Source: Lingula anatina (lineage: Eukaryota; Brachiopoda; Lingulata; Lingulida; Lingulidae). From it: a DNA stretch of 42,898 bases. A program made the position numbers and the translations under genes. Shown in pieces: positions 30,740 through 41,771 of the stretch; the stretch's first letter is position 1; each line of letters starts with the position of its first letter. The DNA is taken from positions 1-42,898 of the forward strand of contig NW_019773822.1 in assembly GCF_001039355.2 (NCBI RefSeq), written 5' to 3'. The notes under the pieces were generated by a model that was given only the letters and a program-made list of their open reading frames with translations, was not told the origin of the DNA and did no database searches.

Positions 30740-33180
30740 CAAGAATAAACATGTGACATGTCGCACATCTTCTTTTTTTACAACTTTTATGTACGTTTAT
30801 TATAACAAATACAAGCAACTACACCATACAGATGTATGCAAAATCCGAACATTACGTTTTGGCTCTACATAAAAAGTAATTTTCATAACGACTGCGCAAT
30901 TTGAGATATAAATTAATCTTAAATACAACTATCTACAACTAAATGTGTGGGAGATTCTATGCATTTTGAATATTGTCGCTCAAGATCAATCATTTTGGTT
31001 TTAAAAAAGTGCTCAAGAACACTGCATACAAGACGACATAATACTGACCAGAACATGAAATTTTCAGGTTTTTGCCCAGAGTTAAAAGAGAAAGTTGAAG
31101 ATTTGACGATGTATTTTACAGCAATCGTTCAAAGTTGAAATTGGAGTATTTGTCTTGTGACTAATCCAATATTTCACCGAGGGACATTTTTATCCAAATT
31201 GAAGGGTGGTAACAGTATGGAAAATTCAAAATGCATATGATCTCATGTAATCGTTCCCCCCGCACGCGGGTACACACTCCTGACCCTACAACTAACTGTA
31301 TGTCCCCATGCTGATGATAACACACAACACCAAACAGCAGTCAAACATTATTCAGTTCTGTAAATTTAATGAATGCTTTCTCATAGATAAATAAATATGT
31401 TTTTCTTCTCTTTAAATCTTAAAATAGGAACAAATTTATGCGCCGTGCGAATCAAGAACAGCATGAAGACATGGTCAGTTTACAACCTTATCCCAGTCAA
31501 CAGTCACTTTAAGAACAATATTACGTAAACAAAATTAAAAAGGTTGTGCAAAAACAAGTTTACTTAAAATAACTCTACGGTCACTTGTGTTCAGTGATCC
31601 AGAAACACTCAGCAAAAATAACCCAACAGCACTTGCAGGACTGGCACCTAATCAGGCCTTTTGTTCTCAATCACCCCTTGATCCCGACCGAAATATAGAA
31701 TAAAGAAAGTGCCAAGTACAAGATCAGCATTAAATAAAACACTGAACTTCCTATTTTTATCAAATTTTTAGCCTTACCAATCAAAGTGTCATCTTTCTGA
31801 TGAAATTTTGATTTTTTACATTTGATTAGACAAATGCCACAAAACAAAAGATTTTAAACAGCAAGTCAGTAAATTGGCAATTAACTGGCCAAATCAAACA
31901 CTAAACTACAATGTACCAAATATAAAAACAGATACGTATGCAGATTTTATGTTAATTCAATTAAGATTTTATTGTGGTTTTAGAGGATTGGGAAAAGTTG
32001 ACAGTCTACAAAAGTTCGTCCAATTACTAGGAAATACCGATACCCCCCTCCCCCCCAAAAAAGCTTTGCGACAACTGTAGTTAACGATAAGAATATGATA
32101 AGGATTTTCAAGTTATTAAAGGATACGATAAATGCCAGTCCTGCACGTACACTTTAATTGTCAAAGGATGCCAAAATAAAACACTTTGTTTCTCTTAACA
32201 ATTCTGCTCTGTAACGAAGGCAAAAAGCCAATTTTCCTTCTTAAATAACAAAAACATATAAATTTCGAAAAAAAAAAAAAAAACGACCCAACCCCTGGTT
32301 TGATTTTCTGAAAACAAAAATATTTCTACCCCCTCCCAGCAATAAAACTATGGGTCTATCACAGATCAGACACACTACTCGCATATCAAAACAGCGGGAA
32401 CCAGAGGAAGTTTATTCATACCATGCGTCATATCCATAATTTTAGAAAGGCCTGTTTTAATACGTGTAGGCAATTCGGTAATAACTTGAGCACATTTTAC
32501 AATTTCATACTTCCGATAATTCTTAAGTGTCATAATTTGGATTATAGTGTTAACAGCTTATTGTAGTTTTATATCTCGGTCATTTCTTCCAATAAAAGAT
32601 TCTTGTAAAATATTCTTCCAAGAAAAGATTCCTGTATACATTTTACGCACGAGTCTACGTATTTTTTTAAAGTTAACTTCATTAAAATCAATATTTGTAT
32701 CCATATCCAATTTAATATGAATAAAAATGTATTTTCGAGTGCATAACAAAGCGTCTTATTACATATTTGCCCACACACATAATTTTACAATCAAACATTG
32801 AACCGGTCGTACTAGCACAGCGCTCTACCTGCACATCACTTAATAATAAATTTAAAACCATTTATTTTATTGTCATAGATCACTTAAGCAAGGCACTTTA
32901 TTGTTTTAGGATAACTTAAAAAGTGTCGTTTCAGGTTCGAGAACTGGTGGGTATGAACAAAAAATTTAAATTGTGATAAAAACATCGTGTGCGGATAGAG
33001 TGCTGTACTACAACTTATTTACACATGTATTATGATATACCAGTGACGTGCAGAGTTGACGCTTGGATTTAGTCCATTTTATCAGAAGTTTCATGAATAA
33101 AACACTCGTTATACGCTGCACTTCATTTGATACACGTTTTGATGCAGAATATTACAACCCAAAGCACACATTTCAAACCA
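30740..33180. other. AT-rich interval, probably intronic to the minus-strand gene
   Basis: No exon, repeat or RNA gene supported. A run of A (32265-32283) and short C runs only. Confidence 0.4.
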
Positions 33181-33189
33181 AAGCAAATG

Positions 33190-33327
33190 TCAACCCTGCA
33201 AGTTGACTATACGACAAACTTCGGCACACAAGACAACGTTGACGTGGGTGCGGGCGCTAGCGAACACGAATCTGATGTCTTTTCTGGGAGTGCGTCCATT
33301 CTCATCGTAGACGGTTGTTATGAGGCA
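33190..33327 (-). CDS. Possible further exon of the minus-strand gene
   Basis: On the minus strand an acceptor-like TTTAATTTCAG precedes 46 open codons (CLITTVYDENGRTPRKDI, RFVFASARTHVNVVL). The block is richer in CpG than its surroundings. The plus strand is also open here for 76 codons, and no strong donor closes the exon, so the call is weak. Confidence 0.22.
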   Translation of the reverse strand, partial: CLITTVYDENGRTPRKDIRFVFASARTHVNVVLCAEVCRIVNLQG

Positions 33328-33885
33328 CTGAAATTAAATGAAAATGAAATGGATTAAACAAAATTCATAACAATATCTTAGGATTTGACAAAGTGAAATA
33401 CATAATATTAATAATAATCTTGATTGGTTTTTGGCTTTCTTAGTTATACATTATTTTGCATATTTTTTGGGTAGTGTGATATAAATTCAGGATTTTATTG
33501 CTACATGTGCTTTTTAAAACTTCTTCAGAATGATTTCAACACTTACTTTATACCAATGCATCCACACTTAAATAAATTCGTAATCCGAATACTGGCACTT
33601 TAGCTCAACTTTTTAAAAATCAAATACTTTATGCAAACAATTTATTTCAGATTATAATATCAAGGACGGTATGTAATCGAAATTGCAATCAGAAAAAAAT
33701 GAAGTCAAGGGAGGTCGACAGTGACAAGCAAATATACGTTTGCTTTCCTGGTCGCGGCTAGTTCTCTATAAAATAATTTGTTTATTGTCAGTTAACTTTA
33801 ATAAACAGGATATATTTGTACAGCTGGTCACTGTCAAAAAATAAAAAAGGCACCCATTGGGAGCTGAGAATGTTACAGTAGTTAC

Positions 33886-33985
33886 CTGCTTTGTCGTCTT
33901 GCTTTGTTTAAGACGGAATAACGCGTTCAGACCTTTGGACGGCTGGAATAATCTTCTCACTTCTTTATGAGTAAATACTTTCCTT
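33886..33985 (-). CDS. Internal exon of the unrecognised minus-strand gene
   Basis: A 100-bp exon: strong acceptor (TATTGCTTTTTCCAG), one base completing a codon, then RKVFTHKEVRRLFQPSKGLN and ALFRLKQSKTTKQ, closed by donor CAG/GTAACT in phase 0. That phase joins cleanly to the QGTFFVEV exon at 29890. Only this frame is open through the exon. Upstream exons would be at higher coordinates; none could be supported. No family recognised. Confidence 0.5.
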
Positions 33986-34319
33986 CTGGAAAAAGCAATA
34001 TAAAAAGTTATTTAACTTTCCAAGCTCATCATCAGCATTCATGTCAATGAAATATATCCAAGAGCCATTACGTCTGAAGTGGGAAATGCATACTTTTGGA
34101 TAAAATATCGTCAACATAAACCGGTCAGTTTTGCCTTATATCATCTATACAGTACTTACAACAAACTACATCAGTTCTCAGTGCCAAAATTTCAGTCTAC
34201 GTGTGGAAATTGTGGCAATGTGGCACGTGAAGCTTCTTCCTCTTCCTTCTGACCTTGGTCCTATCTGAATACCTCTCACCAAAATACTCACCTGGTTTAC
34301 ATAATAATAGCACTGACTG

Positions 34320-34523
34320 TGGGATTGTGTTAGAGAAGACACGATGCGGCTTAACGCAATCTAAACGTTATCATCAGGTTATTGCACAAACAAACCATTT
34401 TGTTTTGTCCATCTAAAGACCTTCATCCTAAATGAGTTTTTTTTTTATTATTAAAGCATCCCAATTAAAACATACTGTCGCTTATTGCTCTAGCACTGTA
34501 AATATTTAACACTAGAGTTGTGG
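34320..34523 (+). repeat. Dispersed repeat, copy 2
   Basis: Partner of 27552-27757; same block order with moderate divergence. Confidence 0.65.
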
Positions 34524-34710
34524 CGACTAGGGTTTGTACATGTATATCTAACATTTTAATTTTTATGGAGCAGTACATATTAACCCAAATATGCTTCTTA
34601 GAAAAAATAAATCAAATAAGAATCAGTTTACTGAGTTACGCATCATTCGTGAAGGTATTGTTTTCTGATTTCATTGTTTGTTCTCTGTTGTCGCGACTCT
34701 ATGGTTGTGT

Positions 34711-35024
34711 GCGACGTTGTATATGTGCGCACGCTTGTTTTTACGTCGCTTATTCTTCTTTGTTACGTTAAAATGATACATACGTTACCATGAAGCGTGT
34801 AAATATTTATTCTATTTTCATTGGTTTTCTTTCGCTTTGTGGGCCAACACTTATGTCTTCTATTTGTTTTTCAATAAAATAGTGTTGGCGCACAAAAGGA
34901 AAGACAACCAATGAAAATAGAACAAAAAATATTTACACGCTTTATGGTAACGTATGTATCATTTTAACGTAACAAAGAAGAATGAGCGACGTAATAACAT
35001 GCGTGCGCACATATACAACGTCGC
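34711..35024. mobile_element. 314-bp foldback element
   Basis: Arms of about 143 bp (34711-34852 and 34881-35024) are near-perfect inverted repeats beginning GCGACGTTGTATATGTGCGC, separated by ~28 bp. There is no coding capacity. No target duplication is obvious at the ends. Confidence 0.8.
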
Positions 35025-35029
35025 TGACT

Positions 35030-36525
35030 TGATATCTGTAAGATTCTGCAGAGAGAAATGGGAGACATGGCCTACTAGTAGTTTTTTACCTCTCAAAAAG
35101 TTTGCAATATACTTTGTCTTTCAGTGGTCCCCGATTCTTTAATATTACCAATGTTATCAGTTTGAACCGCATAAAACACTAATCTCTTAATCTGATTACA
35201 TTCAGCAAGAGTCCCCCTGAATTGATCTACCTAGACAGATAAAGCACTGAATGCACTCTTATTTTTATTGGGACTGAGTTCTTTGACCTAAATATTCTTA
35301 CACAGTCATATAAATAAAACAACAACAATAAATAATAATTTTTAATATTTATTTATTTATAATTAAAAGTTGGTTGGTACATTTATAATGTTGAAATGAT
35401 AATTCTCAGAAAAACAAAGGTCAAATACATTTTCAAGAAGTGCATTTAAATTGAAAGTTATGAATAAAGTTGATGAAATCATATAATTACCTAAAATAAT
35501 ATAAGCATGATAAACTCAAATAGTGACAAAAACTGCACTGTAGACCTTCAATTTAATTTTCAGACTTACAAAACTGTACTTGTAAACATCTGCACAGTAC
35601 TTTTAAATTACATGTGTGCATTAAAAATTCCCCCCAGTAAATGTATATGTGTACTTTGTACATATTTCATAAGGAAAGAAAAGCCTGAAATTCACTGCAA
35701 AGAGACTGTAGTTTGCTGCTTTTAAAATGTTTTCTCTCATCACTGCATGATGAAATAGTCACATTATATTACCTGGTTGGGGTAAGGCGTGTAAATGAAA
35801 TATGACAGTAAGTGTAAAAGTAACTCTCTAGTAGTGAAAAACGGGAAATTTTTTACTTATCAAGTATCCCTCAGTTTTGTATACATACCTGTTGTAACCA
35901 TAAGTTTTACCCCCTACCCAGGTTCTGTATGATATTATTTGTTAATGAGCACATTCAGGACAGTGGACTAACAAATCGGCAGATCATATATGCCATAATT
36001 CCCATGGGGAATCTATTCAGTGTCTAATCAGGAATTAAGTGGCAAGCTTTTAGTGAGTCGTCATATTTGATCCGCGAATATGTTGAATATGTTAGAAAAT
36101 ATAACAAACAGCTATAGGAGTCTGAAATTTTCTTAGCACTTAATTTCTCTTTCCCACTTCTCTTTATCTTTGCCTCTCTACAACTTCAACCCAGTTTCTC
36201 TTCAATAAAATTCTGCACTAATGAGCTTAATTAAATAAATAAACATTCTTTGATTACAAACAGCTCCAGAATTACCAGGTGGGAATTTACTATAGGTACC
36301 AGTACTTATAACAGGCATTAACAAGGTGATGATTCAGTCATCATTCTGACTTGCTTTATCCAGTATTAATTCATTATCACTTCATGTTCTTTAGGCAAGC
36401 TAGCTCAATAAATAACTTTGAACATTTAAGATAAGAAAATACCTTGTCTTTTGATTCAATTTCATTAAAAAAATTAACAAAATATTACAAAGTAAACAAA
36501 AAAATCAATAATAAGTACTCATCTT
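35030..36525. other. AT-rich interval with no recognised gene
   Basis: 35060-35150 resembles loosely the block at 5369-5440 of the long dispersed repeat (ATGG...CTAGT...TTTTAC...CAATATACT...TTTTTCAGT). Nothing else was recognised. Confidence 0.45.
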
Positions 36526-36529
36526 TTTA

Positions 36530-36673
36530 TAAAGACTACGCACAATGAGATCACAACAGTAGTGTACATACTAGTATAAAGACTAGTACAATGAGATCAC
36601 AACAGTAGTGTACATACTAGTATAAAGACTAGTACAATGAGATCACAACAGTAGTGTACATACTAGTATAAAA
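36530..36673 (+). repeat. Minisatellite, three 46-bp units
   Basis: Units start at 36542, 36588 and 36634 with ACAATGAGATCACAACAGTA and end TATAAAGACTAGT. The copies are nearly identical and have no spacers. Confidence 0.95.
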
Positions 36674-36679
36674 GCTTCA

Positions 36680-37185
36680 GTATACTAACAGTTACTGCAA
36701 AAAGTTGTTGAACTCTTTATTTTAAAGAAATAATAATAAAATGATTTTCTGCATATTACTTATACAGAATTGCTGCAGACATCTTCTTTACCTAATTATC
36801 TTTGTGGAAACCGTAAGAGGAGCACTAACATAAGACTAGACAGCAAAGCTGACAAAATATACAGACACAAAACATGTTGCATCAATATAAAAGATTTTTT
36901 TTCTGTGACAACTCCAGACATATACAATTATGATACACCATATGTAAATATGAATATATGGGTCAAGGCCTATAGGTTTACAAATTCACCAGTTTTACCA
37001 TTATTTATATAATAGCTTCTTTCAATACTTATAAAACTGTACATGTGTATTTGTAAAAATAATCAAATCCTTGCTAATTTTTAATTCAATCAGCCTTTTA
37101 CTAAACAAAGCCGATCTGCAAATTTGATGTAAAACAAAATCATAGTTTGGTATCTATGGTAAGACAGTCACCAAAATACATGCAA
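36680..37185. other. AT-rich interval with no recognised gene
   Basis: An 80-codon open frame (36770-37012) has biased composition and no family resemblance. Confidence 0.5.
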
Positions 37186-37186
37186 A

Positions 37187-37193
37187 AATAAAA

Positions 37194-37228
<35 letters not shown>

Positions 37229-37240
37229 ATGAATGAATAA
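37187..37240. repeat. (AAAT)n microsatellite
   Basis: AAATAAATAAAT units with a few GAAT variants. Confidence 0.9.
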
Positions 37241-37505
37241 ATAATGATTTTTTAAATTTTTTTACTCAGTCAAAGAGGGGGAAGGGGGGGATGTCTGGGG
37301 ATGGCTTCAGGAACATGGACCCTATCTCCTGAAGTCAGGGAGGAAAAAGAAATGGCACACAAACCTTGACAGCATTCGGACAAATCATCTCCAACAAAAG
37401 AATTCAGAAGGACATCATGTCAGGAACAAGTATTTTCCCCAAATAAAGGTAGGGAGATGATATTGTAATGATACCCCCCCCTCCTCTGTTTGGTTTCCAA
37501 TACCA

Positions 37506-37667
37506 CATTTCCACCTAATCTCTTTAGATGTGCTGGGACCCTTCCCTGAAAGTGACCGCGGTAATAGGGTTATATTGGTGGTGAGTGACTATTTCACCAA
37601 ATGGGTTGAAGCCTTTCCCTTACCTAACCAGGAGGCCATGATGATTGCCAGGACGAAGAAGAAGTGA
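37506..37667 (+). pseudogene. Ty3/gypsy-type integrase fragment
   Basis: Frame reads HLISLDVLGPFPESDRGNR, then VILVVSDYFTKWVEAFPLP, then NQEAMMIARTKKK and TGA at 37665-37667. LDVLGP carries the first catalytic Asp and VSDYFTKWxEAFPLP is the hallmark of the RNase H-like integrase core of Ty3/gypsy LTR retrotransposons. Only about 50 residues remain; the zinc finger, the second Asp and the Glu are missing. It is an isolated scrap 130 bp upstream of the zinc-finger exon of the decayed gene. Confidence 0.88.
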
Positions 37668-37683
37668 TTGCTAGATTTGGAAA

Positions 37684-37835
37684 ACAGTAACCTACTTCTT
37701 TCTTAGACATGCCAGGCTAAGACATGTACTGTAGGAAGATGTTCACTGATAGAAGTAACACAGTAACCTACTTCTTTCTTAGACATGCCAGGCTAAGACA
37801 TGTACTGTAGGAAGATGTTCACTGATAGAAGTAAC
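37684..37835 (+). repeat. Exact 76-bp tandem duplication
   Basis: Units 37684-37759 and 37760-37835 start ACAGTAACCTACTTCTTTCT and appear identical. The second unit includes the start of the zinc-finger reading frame (ATG at 37800). Confidence 0.92.
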
Positions 37836-39569
37836 CGGAAGCATGAGAGGAGCTGCTTAAATTGCCACTGCGAGTCGAAATTTGTAGAAAACCGTGTGTT
37901 GGCAGAGCATTATAAACGGAAGCATGCTTCGAGGACGGAGGAGAAGAAGAACCCAGCAGTCCTAGACATCTTGGAGAAGCCCCCACTGCTGGTGGACATA
38001 ACACCTGGGGAGGAGGTGACCCTCACCCTGTCCCCTTTCTCCAGCCCCAGGTCAACTGGAAGAAATTTGAAAGTAGGACCAACCCCTGAACGAGACGAAC
38101 ACCTAAGTTCCTCGGAGGGAGAGGAAGAGCAACTAACCAGTAAAGTGAGCAGGAGAGAAGTAAAAGAGGAAGATGGGGAAATAGTGAATTTGGATTTTCT
38201 CTGTTCTTTTCAGTGGCTATAATTCCCAATGAGTGCCATTTACAAACAAGTGCCAACACAGATAACTTGGTTACTGTCAGTGTGGATCTTGAATCATTGC
38301 TATGTGTAGACGATTTAGATTGCCAAAGTATGTTTATGTACTTATTTAAAAAAAAAAAAAATAAATAAATAAACAAATAAATAAATAAATAAATAATAAA
38401 GTCATAAATATATTCAAAAAGAAACTTGCTTCTTTGATGTTTTTATAAGATTATGGATAGCCATTAAAAATAAAAAAGAAAAAAATTAAGTAAAATATAC
38501 TAGTAGTGTTATACAATGTATGTATTCTTTTATTATAGGTAAATATTATATAATTTTACAACTATTTACAGATCCTCCACCATTCCCGTCCCCACCTCCT
38601 AGTACTAGTACATGTACTAGCACAAACTACACAAGTCGGACCAGAACACAGGCAAAAGTTCCAGCAGATGAAATCCAAATCCCGAAGAGGAGGAAGAAGC
38701 ATATGCCATCTCAACAACAGGTAAGACATATTGAAGAGGCAATACAGACTTCATTTATACACAATATGTTACTGTGCTTATACCCAAAGTACCTGTCTTC
38801 ATCTGTTATATTAAGTTAAAATAACAATTGTTTAATAAAATGCTTGAACTTTTGCATAAGTAACATTACAGTGTATCATATGGTATCTCTTTTCTACCTT
38901 GTAGAAAAAACAGAATCAGAGTTGGATAAACTCCAGAAGGAAGTCCTCAAGCAGGAGGCAATAAATGCCAAACTCACTGAAAAGAAACTGTTATTAGAGA
39001 TCTTAACTGTTAGAGAAGAAACTTTTAGCTGATTAATTCTAAGCTACTAATTTAAGGATCCATTTTTTTTTTTCAGGGAAAACAGATGAACTATGTTTAT
39101 TTTCATGGAGATTTACGATTGTTGTGAAAAGAGCTAGTTAATTAATTGCTAAAAAATTGTTAGTTGATGAGTTTGCATTTCCTATGGAGACTAGAGAAGA
39201 TGTGGAAAGAGTTGAAAACACACTTAAAGATATGCATAAAATGAAATTACTGGTAAGTTGAAAAAAATAATAGTATGATTAATGTAGTGATTGTTGTGCT
39301 GAAGCTACACGTGGAATGAATAATCAATATATTTTAATTGGAACACTTATCATTTGTTGTATGTAAATCTGCTATACTAATTAAGAAGGTTTTATATTTA
39401 TTTCAATAGTTAAACCACCTTGCCACACTGGGAGGATATTCTACCAAGGAAGTGGTAGACGGGATCATGTCTAATATTTTCTAAACTAACATTGTGTGCC
39501 AGTGTAACAGGATTAGGAAGGGTAAAAAGATTGCACTAAAAAACCTTGCCCTAACAAAAGCAATGAGAG
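37800..39569 (+). pseudogene. Decayed multi-exon gene: C2H2-like fingers, coiled coil, DUF4806 domain
   Basis: Readable exons: 37800-38139 (MYCRKMFTDRSNRKHERSC and CLNCHCESKFVENRVLAEHY then KRKH, two C2H2-like fingers, then an acidic Ser/Glu stretch); 38214-38327 (MAIIPNECHLQ...VDDLDCQ); 38572-38720 (Pro-rich, then IPKRRKKHMPSQQQ, donor GTAAGA); 38905-39032 (coiled coil ESELDKLQKEVLKQEAINAK, TGA); ~39163-39252 (DEFAFP, METREDVERVENTLKDMHKM); 39410-39569 (LNHLATLGGYSTKEVVDGIM, RKGKKIALKNLALTKAMR). The last two fit the DUF4806 domain (FPxxTxED...L...LGG...V..IM...GKKA.KNL). Damage: an extra base near 39181, an in-frame TAA at 39482-39484, a phase clash before 38905. Exons 2 and 3 join in phase. 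Confidence 0.55.
38350..38400. repeat. A-rich (AAAT)n microsatellite
   Basis: Run of A followed by AAAT units inside an intron of the decayed gene. Confidence 0.85.
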
Positions 39570-40029
39570 GTTTGCATTTCATCATTATCAAATAATGTTT
39601 GCTCAGATATATTTTTACATATTAATTATATTACAATGATCCAGAAGTAAAGATACAGTTTAAATTAAAAAGGTTATATTTTCTAAAGAACTATGTTTTT
39701 TTTAATGGTTTTTTCATACACTCTCTTAAGGATAAACACATATCAACGTATTTCTGCCCTTTGGTGAGACCCATTCTGTTTTGTAACTCCTGTTTTAAAC
39801 ATTTTTCACCATTCACATTAGAACTTGAACCGGGGCGAGTTAACTCCAACTGAATCCCGGTCAACCAAACCGTGATTACTTGCGTTCATACTGACAACGT
39901 TTTTATATTTTCCGTTCCTCATTTTCAGTCTTCCCTGATTTCTTTCCTATTCCTTGTTTTCTGTCTTTATACATTCTTGCTTTTCATTGGTTTAAAGTCT
40001 TCAACCGCTTATTTCCTTTGTCTGTTTCC

Positions 40030-40080
40030 TCACTTTCTCTCTTTATGTCTCGTGGGCTGACATTGTTTTACTTTACAGGT
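40030..40080 (+). repeat. ~45-bp direct repeat, copy 1
   Basis: TCTCTTTATGTCTCGTGGGC then TGACATTGTTTTACTTTACAG; matches 40231-40275 with a few changes, 198 bp downstream. Confidence 0.8.
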
Positions 40081-40230
40081 AAAATTTTATTTTTATCTTT
40101 CATTTTGTATTAAGTTATATATTATTTTATTAACCCTCATTATTTAGTTATTATTATCAATTTAATGTTAAGTTTAATGTTTTATTTAGTAAACTTATTA
40201 AACTCTGAAATTTATAAAAAATAAAATGAC

Positions 40231-40275
40231 TTTCTCTTTTTACGTCTCGTGGGCTGACAGTGTTTTTCTTTACAG
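40231..40275 (+). repeat. ~45-bp direct repeat, copy 2
   Basis: TCTTTTTACGTCTCGTGGGC then TGACAGTGTTTTTCTTTACAG. Lies just before the LTR-like end TGTTACA (40291-40297). Confidence 0.8.
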
Positions 40276-40300
40276 AACTGTAATAAAATCTGTTACAATT

Positions 40301-40318
40301 TGGCGCCCGAACAGGGAC
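40301..40318 (+). promoter_or_regulatory. Primer-binding site for tRNA-Lys (LTR retroelement)
   Basis: TGGCGCCCGAACAGGGAC is complementary to the 3' 18 nt of animal tRNA-Lys (the Lys3 type used by many retroelements), with TGG pairing to the CCA end. It is placed three bases after the TGTTACA end, the usual LTR-to-PBS layout. Confidence 0.9.
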
Positions 40319-40319
40319 C

Positions 40320-41045
40320 TAAGATAGTAAAAGAGAAGTCATATAACACGTAACTGCAGTTTGGTCGATCCCACCCATTGAGCTAATGGTAGCCCAAATG
40401 GTGATTTCTTGGTGTTGAAAAAACTGGTCAAGTCGACGTTTCATCTGGGGACGCTAGTATGACCGCCTGTTGTGAAGAAAACAAAGACGTTTTTCTGATC
40501 TCTGTCTTGGTGTATGTGTTGATTGTGAATAATACAAAGTCTGTCATTTCTGGTGTATACATTTTCTTGTACTTCCAAGCTGCCGGCTGTGACACCCAGG
40601 AGCTGAAGCTAACTACGATCCACTGCTTGAAATTGTCAATGATGATCGGTTATTTATAAGACAGTAGGACCACAAGGAGGCCAGACACCAGAAGACCCTG
40701 GTGTTGGCTTTCAATACAGAAGAAGAGACATCTTTACTTGACTCAAGAAAATCACCCCAGTCTGAGCCCGTAGAGAAAAGAGAAGAGCCACCAACAAAAG
40801 TAATTGTAAGACCCATACAAGGGGGAAAAGGGATCAGGATGGGGTCATCCCCCATACCGCCAATTGAGGGCACGAGCTCAGAAGATGAGGAAGAACCCTG
40901 CATCGCCATACCATCCCTTCCCTCCCCCATATCAATAGAGGAGGGAATTGCCAAATTGTATGCTCGGGTCAGGAAATTTTCAGAGAAAGAAATAATTTAC
41001 CCAGATGGCAAGAAGGAAATAACCAGAAAATTTTCTGTTAATTAA
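40320..41045 (+). pseudogene. Short internal region of an LTR retroelement remnant
   Basis: After the primer-binding site only about 930 bp separate it from the polypurine tract, too short for gag-pol. The longest frame (stop at 41043-41045) is open from just after a TAG near 40665 but has no ATG. It encodes an acidic, Pro/Ser-rich peptide: AFNTEEETSLLDSRKSPQSE, EEPPTKVIVRPIQGGKGIRM, TSSEDEEEP, SIEEGIAKLYARVRKF, PDGKKEITRKF. No protease, reverse transcriptase or integrase motif is present. Either a non-autonomous element or an internal deletion product. Confidence 0.5.
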
Positions 41046-41233
41046 TTTTTAATATTTGCTAGTTGATTTTTTTTTCATTCCACTTTAACTCCTAATTGCC
41101 TATGGACTTATGAACTATGAACTGTCATTGACACTGAATATGAAATTCAAAAATTCGTCAATAATTTTTTTTAATTGAATAAATGGGTGTTAAGATACCT
41201 CACCACTCGTTGTTGATTCAGGAGAATCAAGCT

Positions 41234-41250
41234 TAAAAGGGTGGGGGAAG
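41234..41250 (+). promoter_or_regulatory. Polypurine tract
   Basis: AAAAGGGTGGGGGAAG sits directly before TGTAACA, the expected start of a 3' LTR. In LTR retroelements this tract primes plus-strand synthesis. Confidence 0.7.
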
Positions 41251-41765
41251 TGTAACAATTGGGGTCAGTGAGGCTACGAATCCGCTGTAAGAAATCATTA
41301 GACATAATGTAAACACAGGCTGCATGATCGTCTGCTATAACCTGTTTTTATTTTTTTCTAGTTATCTTTCACTTAATCCTACCTAAAAACTTTGTTTTCC
41401 TCAGAGCCATATGTCCTAGTCCAAGTGTTTATCCAAACGAACTCCGTAGTTTAGTCTTTCATTGTAATCCATAATAAGGTAAAAATAGTCCAAAATTTTA
41501 ATGCACATGCTGGTCACACTTCCATGCTGAAAGGCCATGCTGTTAGGTCACGACCCTGACCTTTGACCGCAACGAGTGATGACGTAACGAGCATGCATGC
41601 TACCCAACTCCATCCAGGATATTGACTCATCTACACGCATCACCATAGTCTCAGTTTTATAGACTCTTAGGACAATAAGTCATGTGATATTCGGAGTTGA
41701 GAATTTTATGGTCAATTTCTGCGTTTAATAAACACCATTTTTGAAACACAAATCTGCCTCTTTGG
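41251..41765 (+). mobile_element. Candidate 3' LTR remnant (start only)
   Basis: Begins TGTAACAATTGGGG after the polypurine tract. It contains an AATAAA (~41728) but no TGTTACA end before the window stops; a foldback element begins at 41772 and may have interrupted it. Confidence 0.4.
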
Positions 41766-41771
41766 CTTCGC

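Larger units (their letters stand above)
39590..40297 (+). mobile_element. Candidate 5' LTR remnant (3' end well defined, 5' end not)
   Basis: Ends TGTTACA (40291-40297), the inverse of the TGTAACA that follows the polypurine tract at 41251, and is followed after ATT by a primer-binding site. The left end cannot be placed. The region shares no visible similarity with the sequence after 41251, so a matched LTR pair is not demonstrated. Confidence 0.4.

Noticed and set aside
33127-33357. 76-codon plus-strand frame
   Set aside because: Both strands are open here; the minus strand has an acceptor-like site and fits neighbouring minus-strand exons slightly better, so the plus frame was not called.
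36542-36673. Short regular repeat as a CRISPR-like array
   Set aside because: The units are contiguous with no unique spacers, in an animal genome; it is a minisatellite.
39503-39509. TGTAACA as the start of the 5' LTR
   Set aside because: It lies inside the last DUF4806 exon (reading CNR in frame), so it is coding sequence and a chance match to the LTR end.
40459-40659. 66-codon frame after the primer-binding site
   Set aside because: Hydrophobic and without motif; lies in the leader region of a broken LTR element and is not supported as gag.
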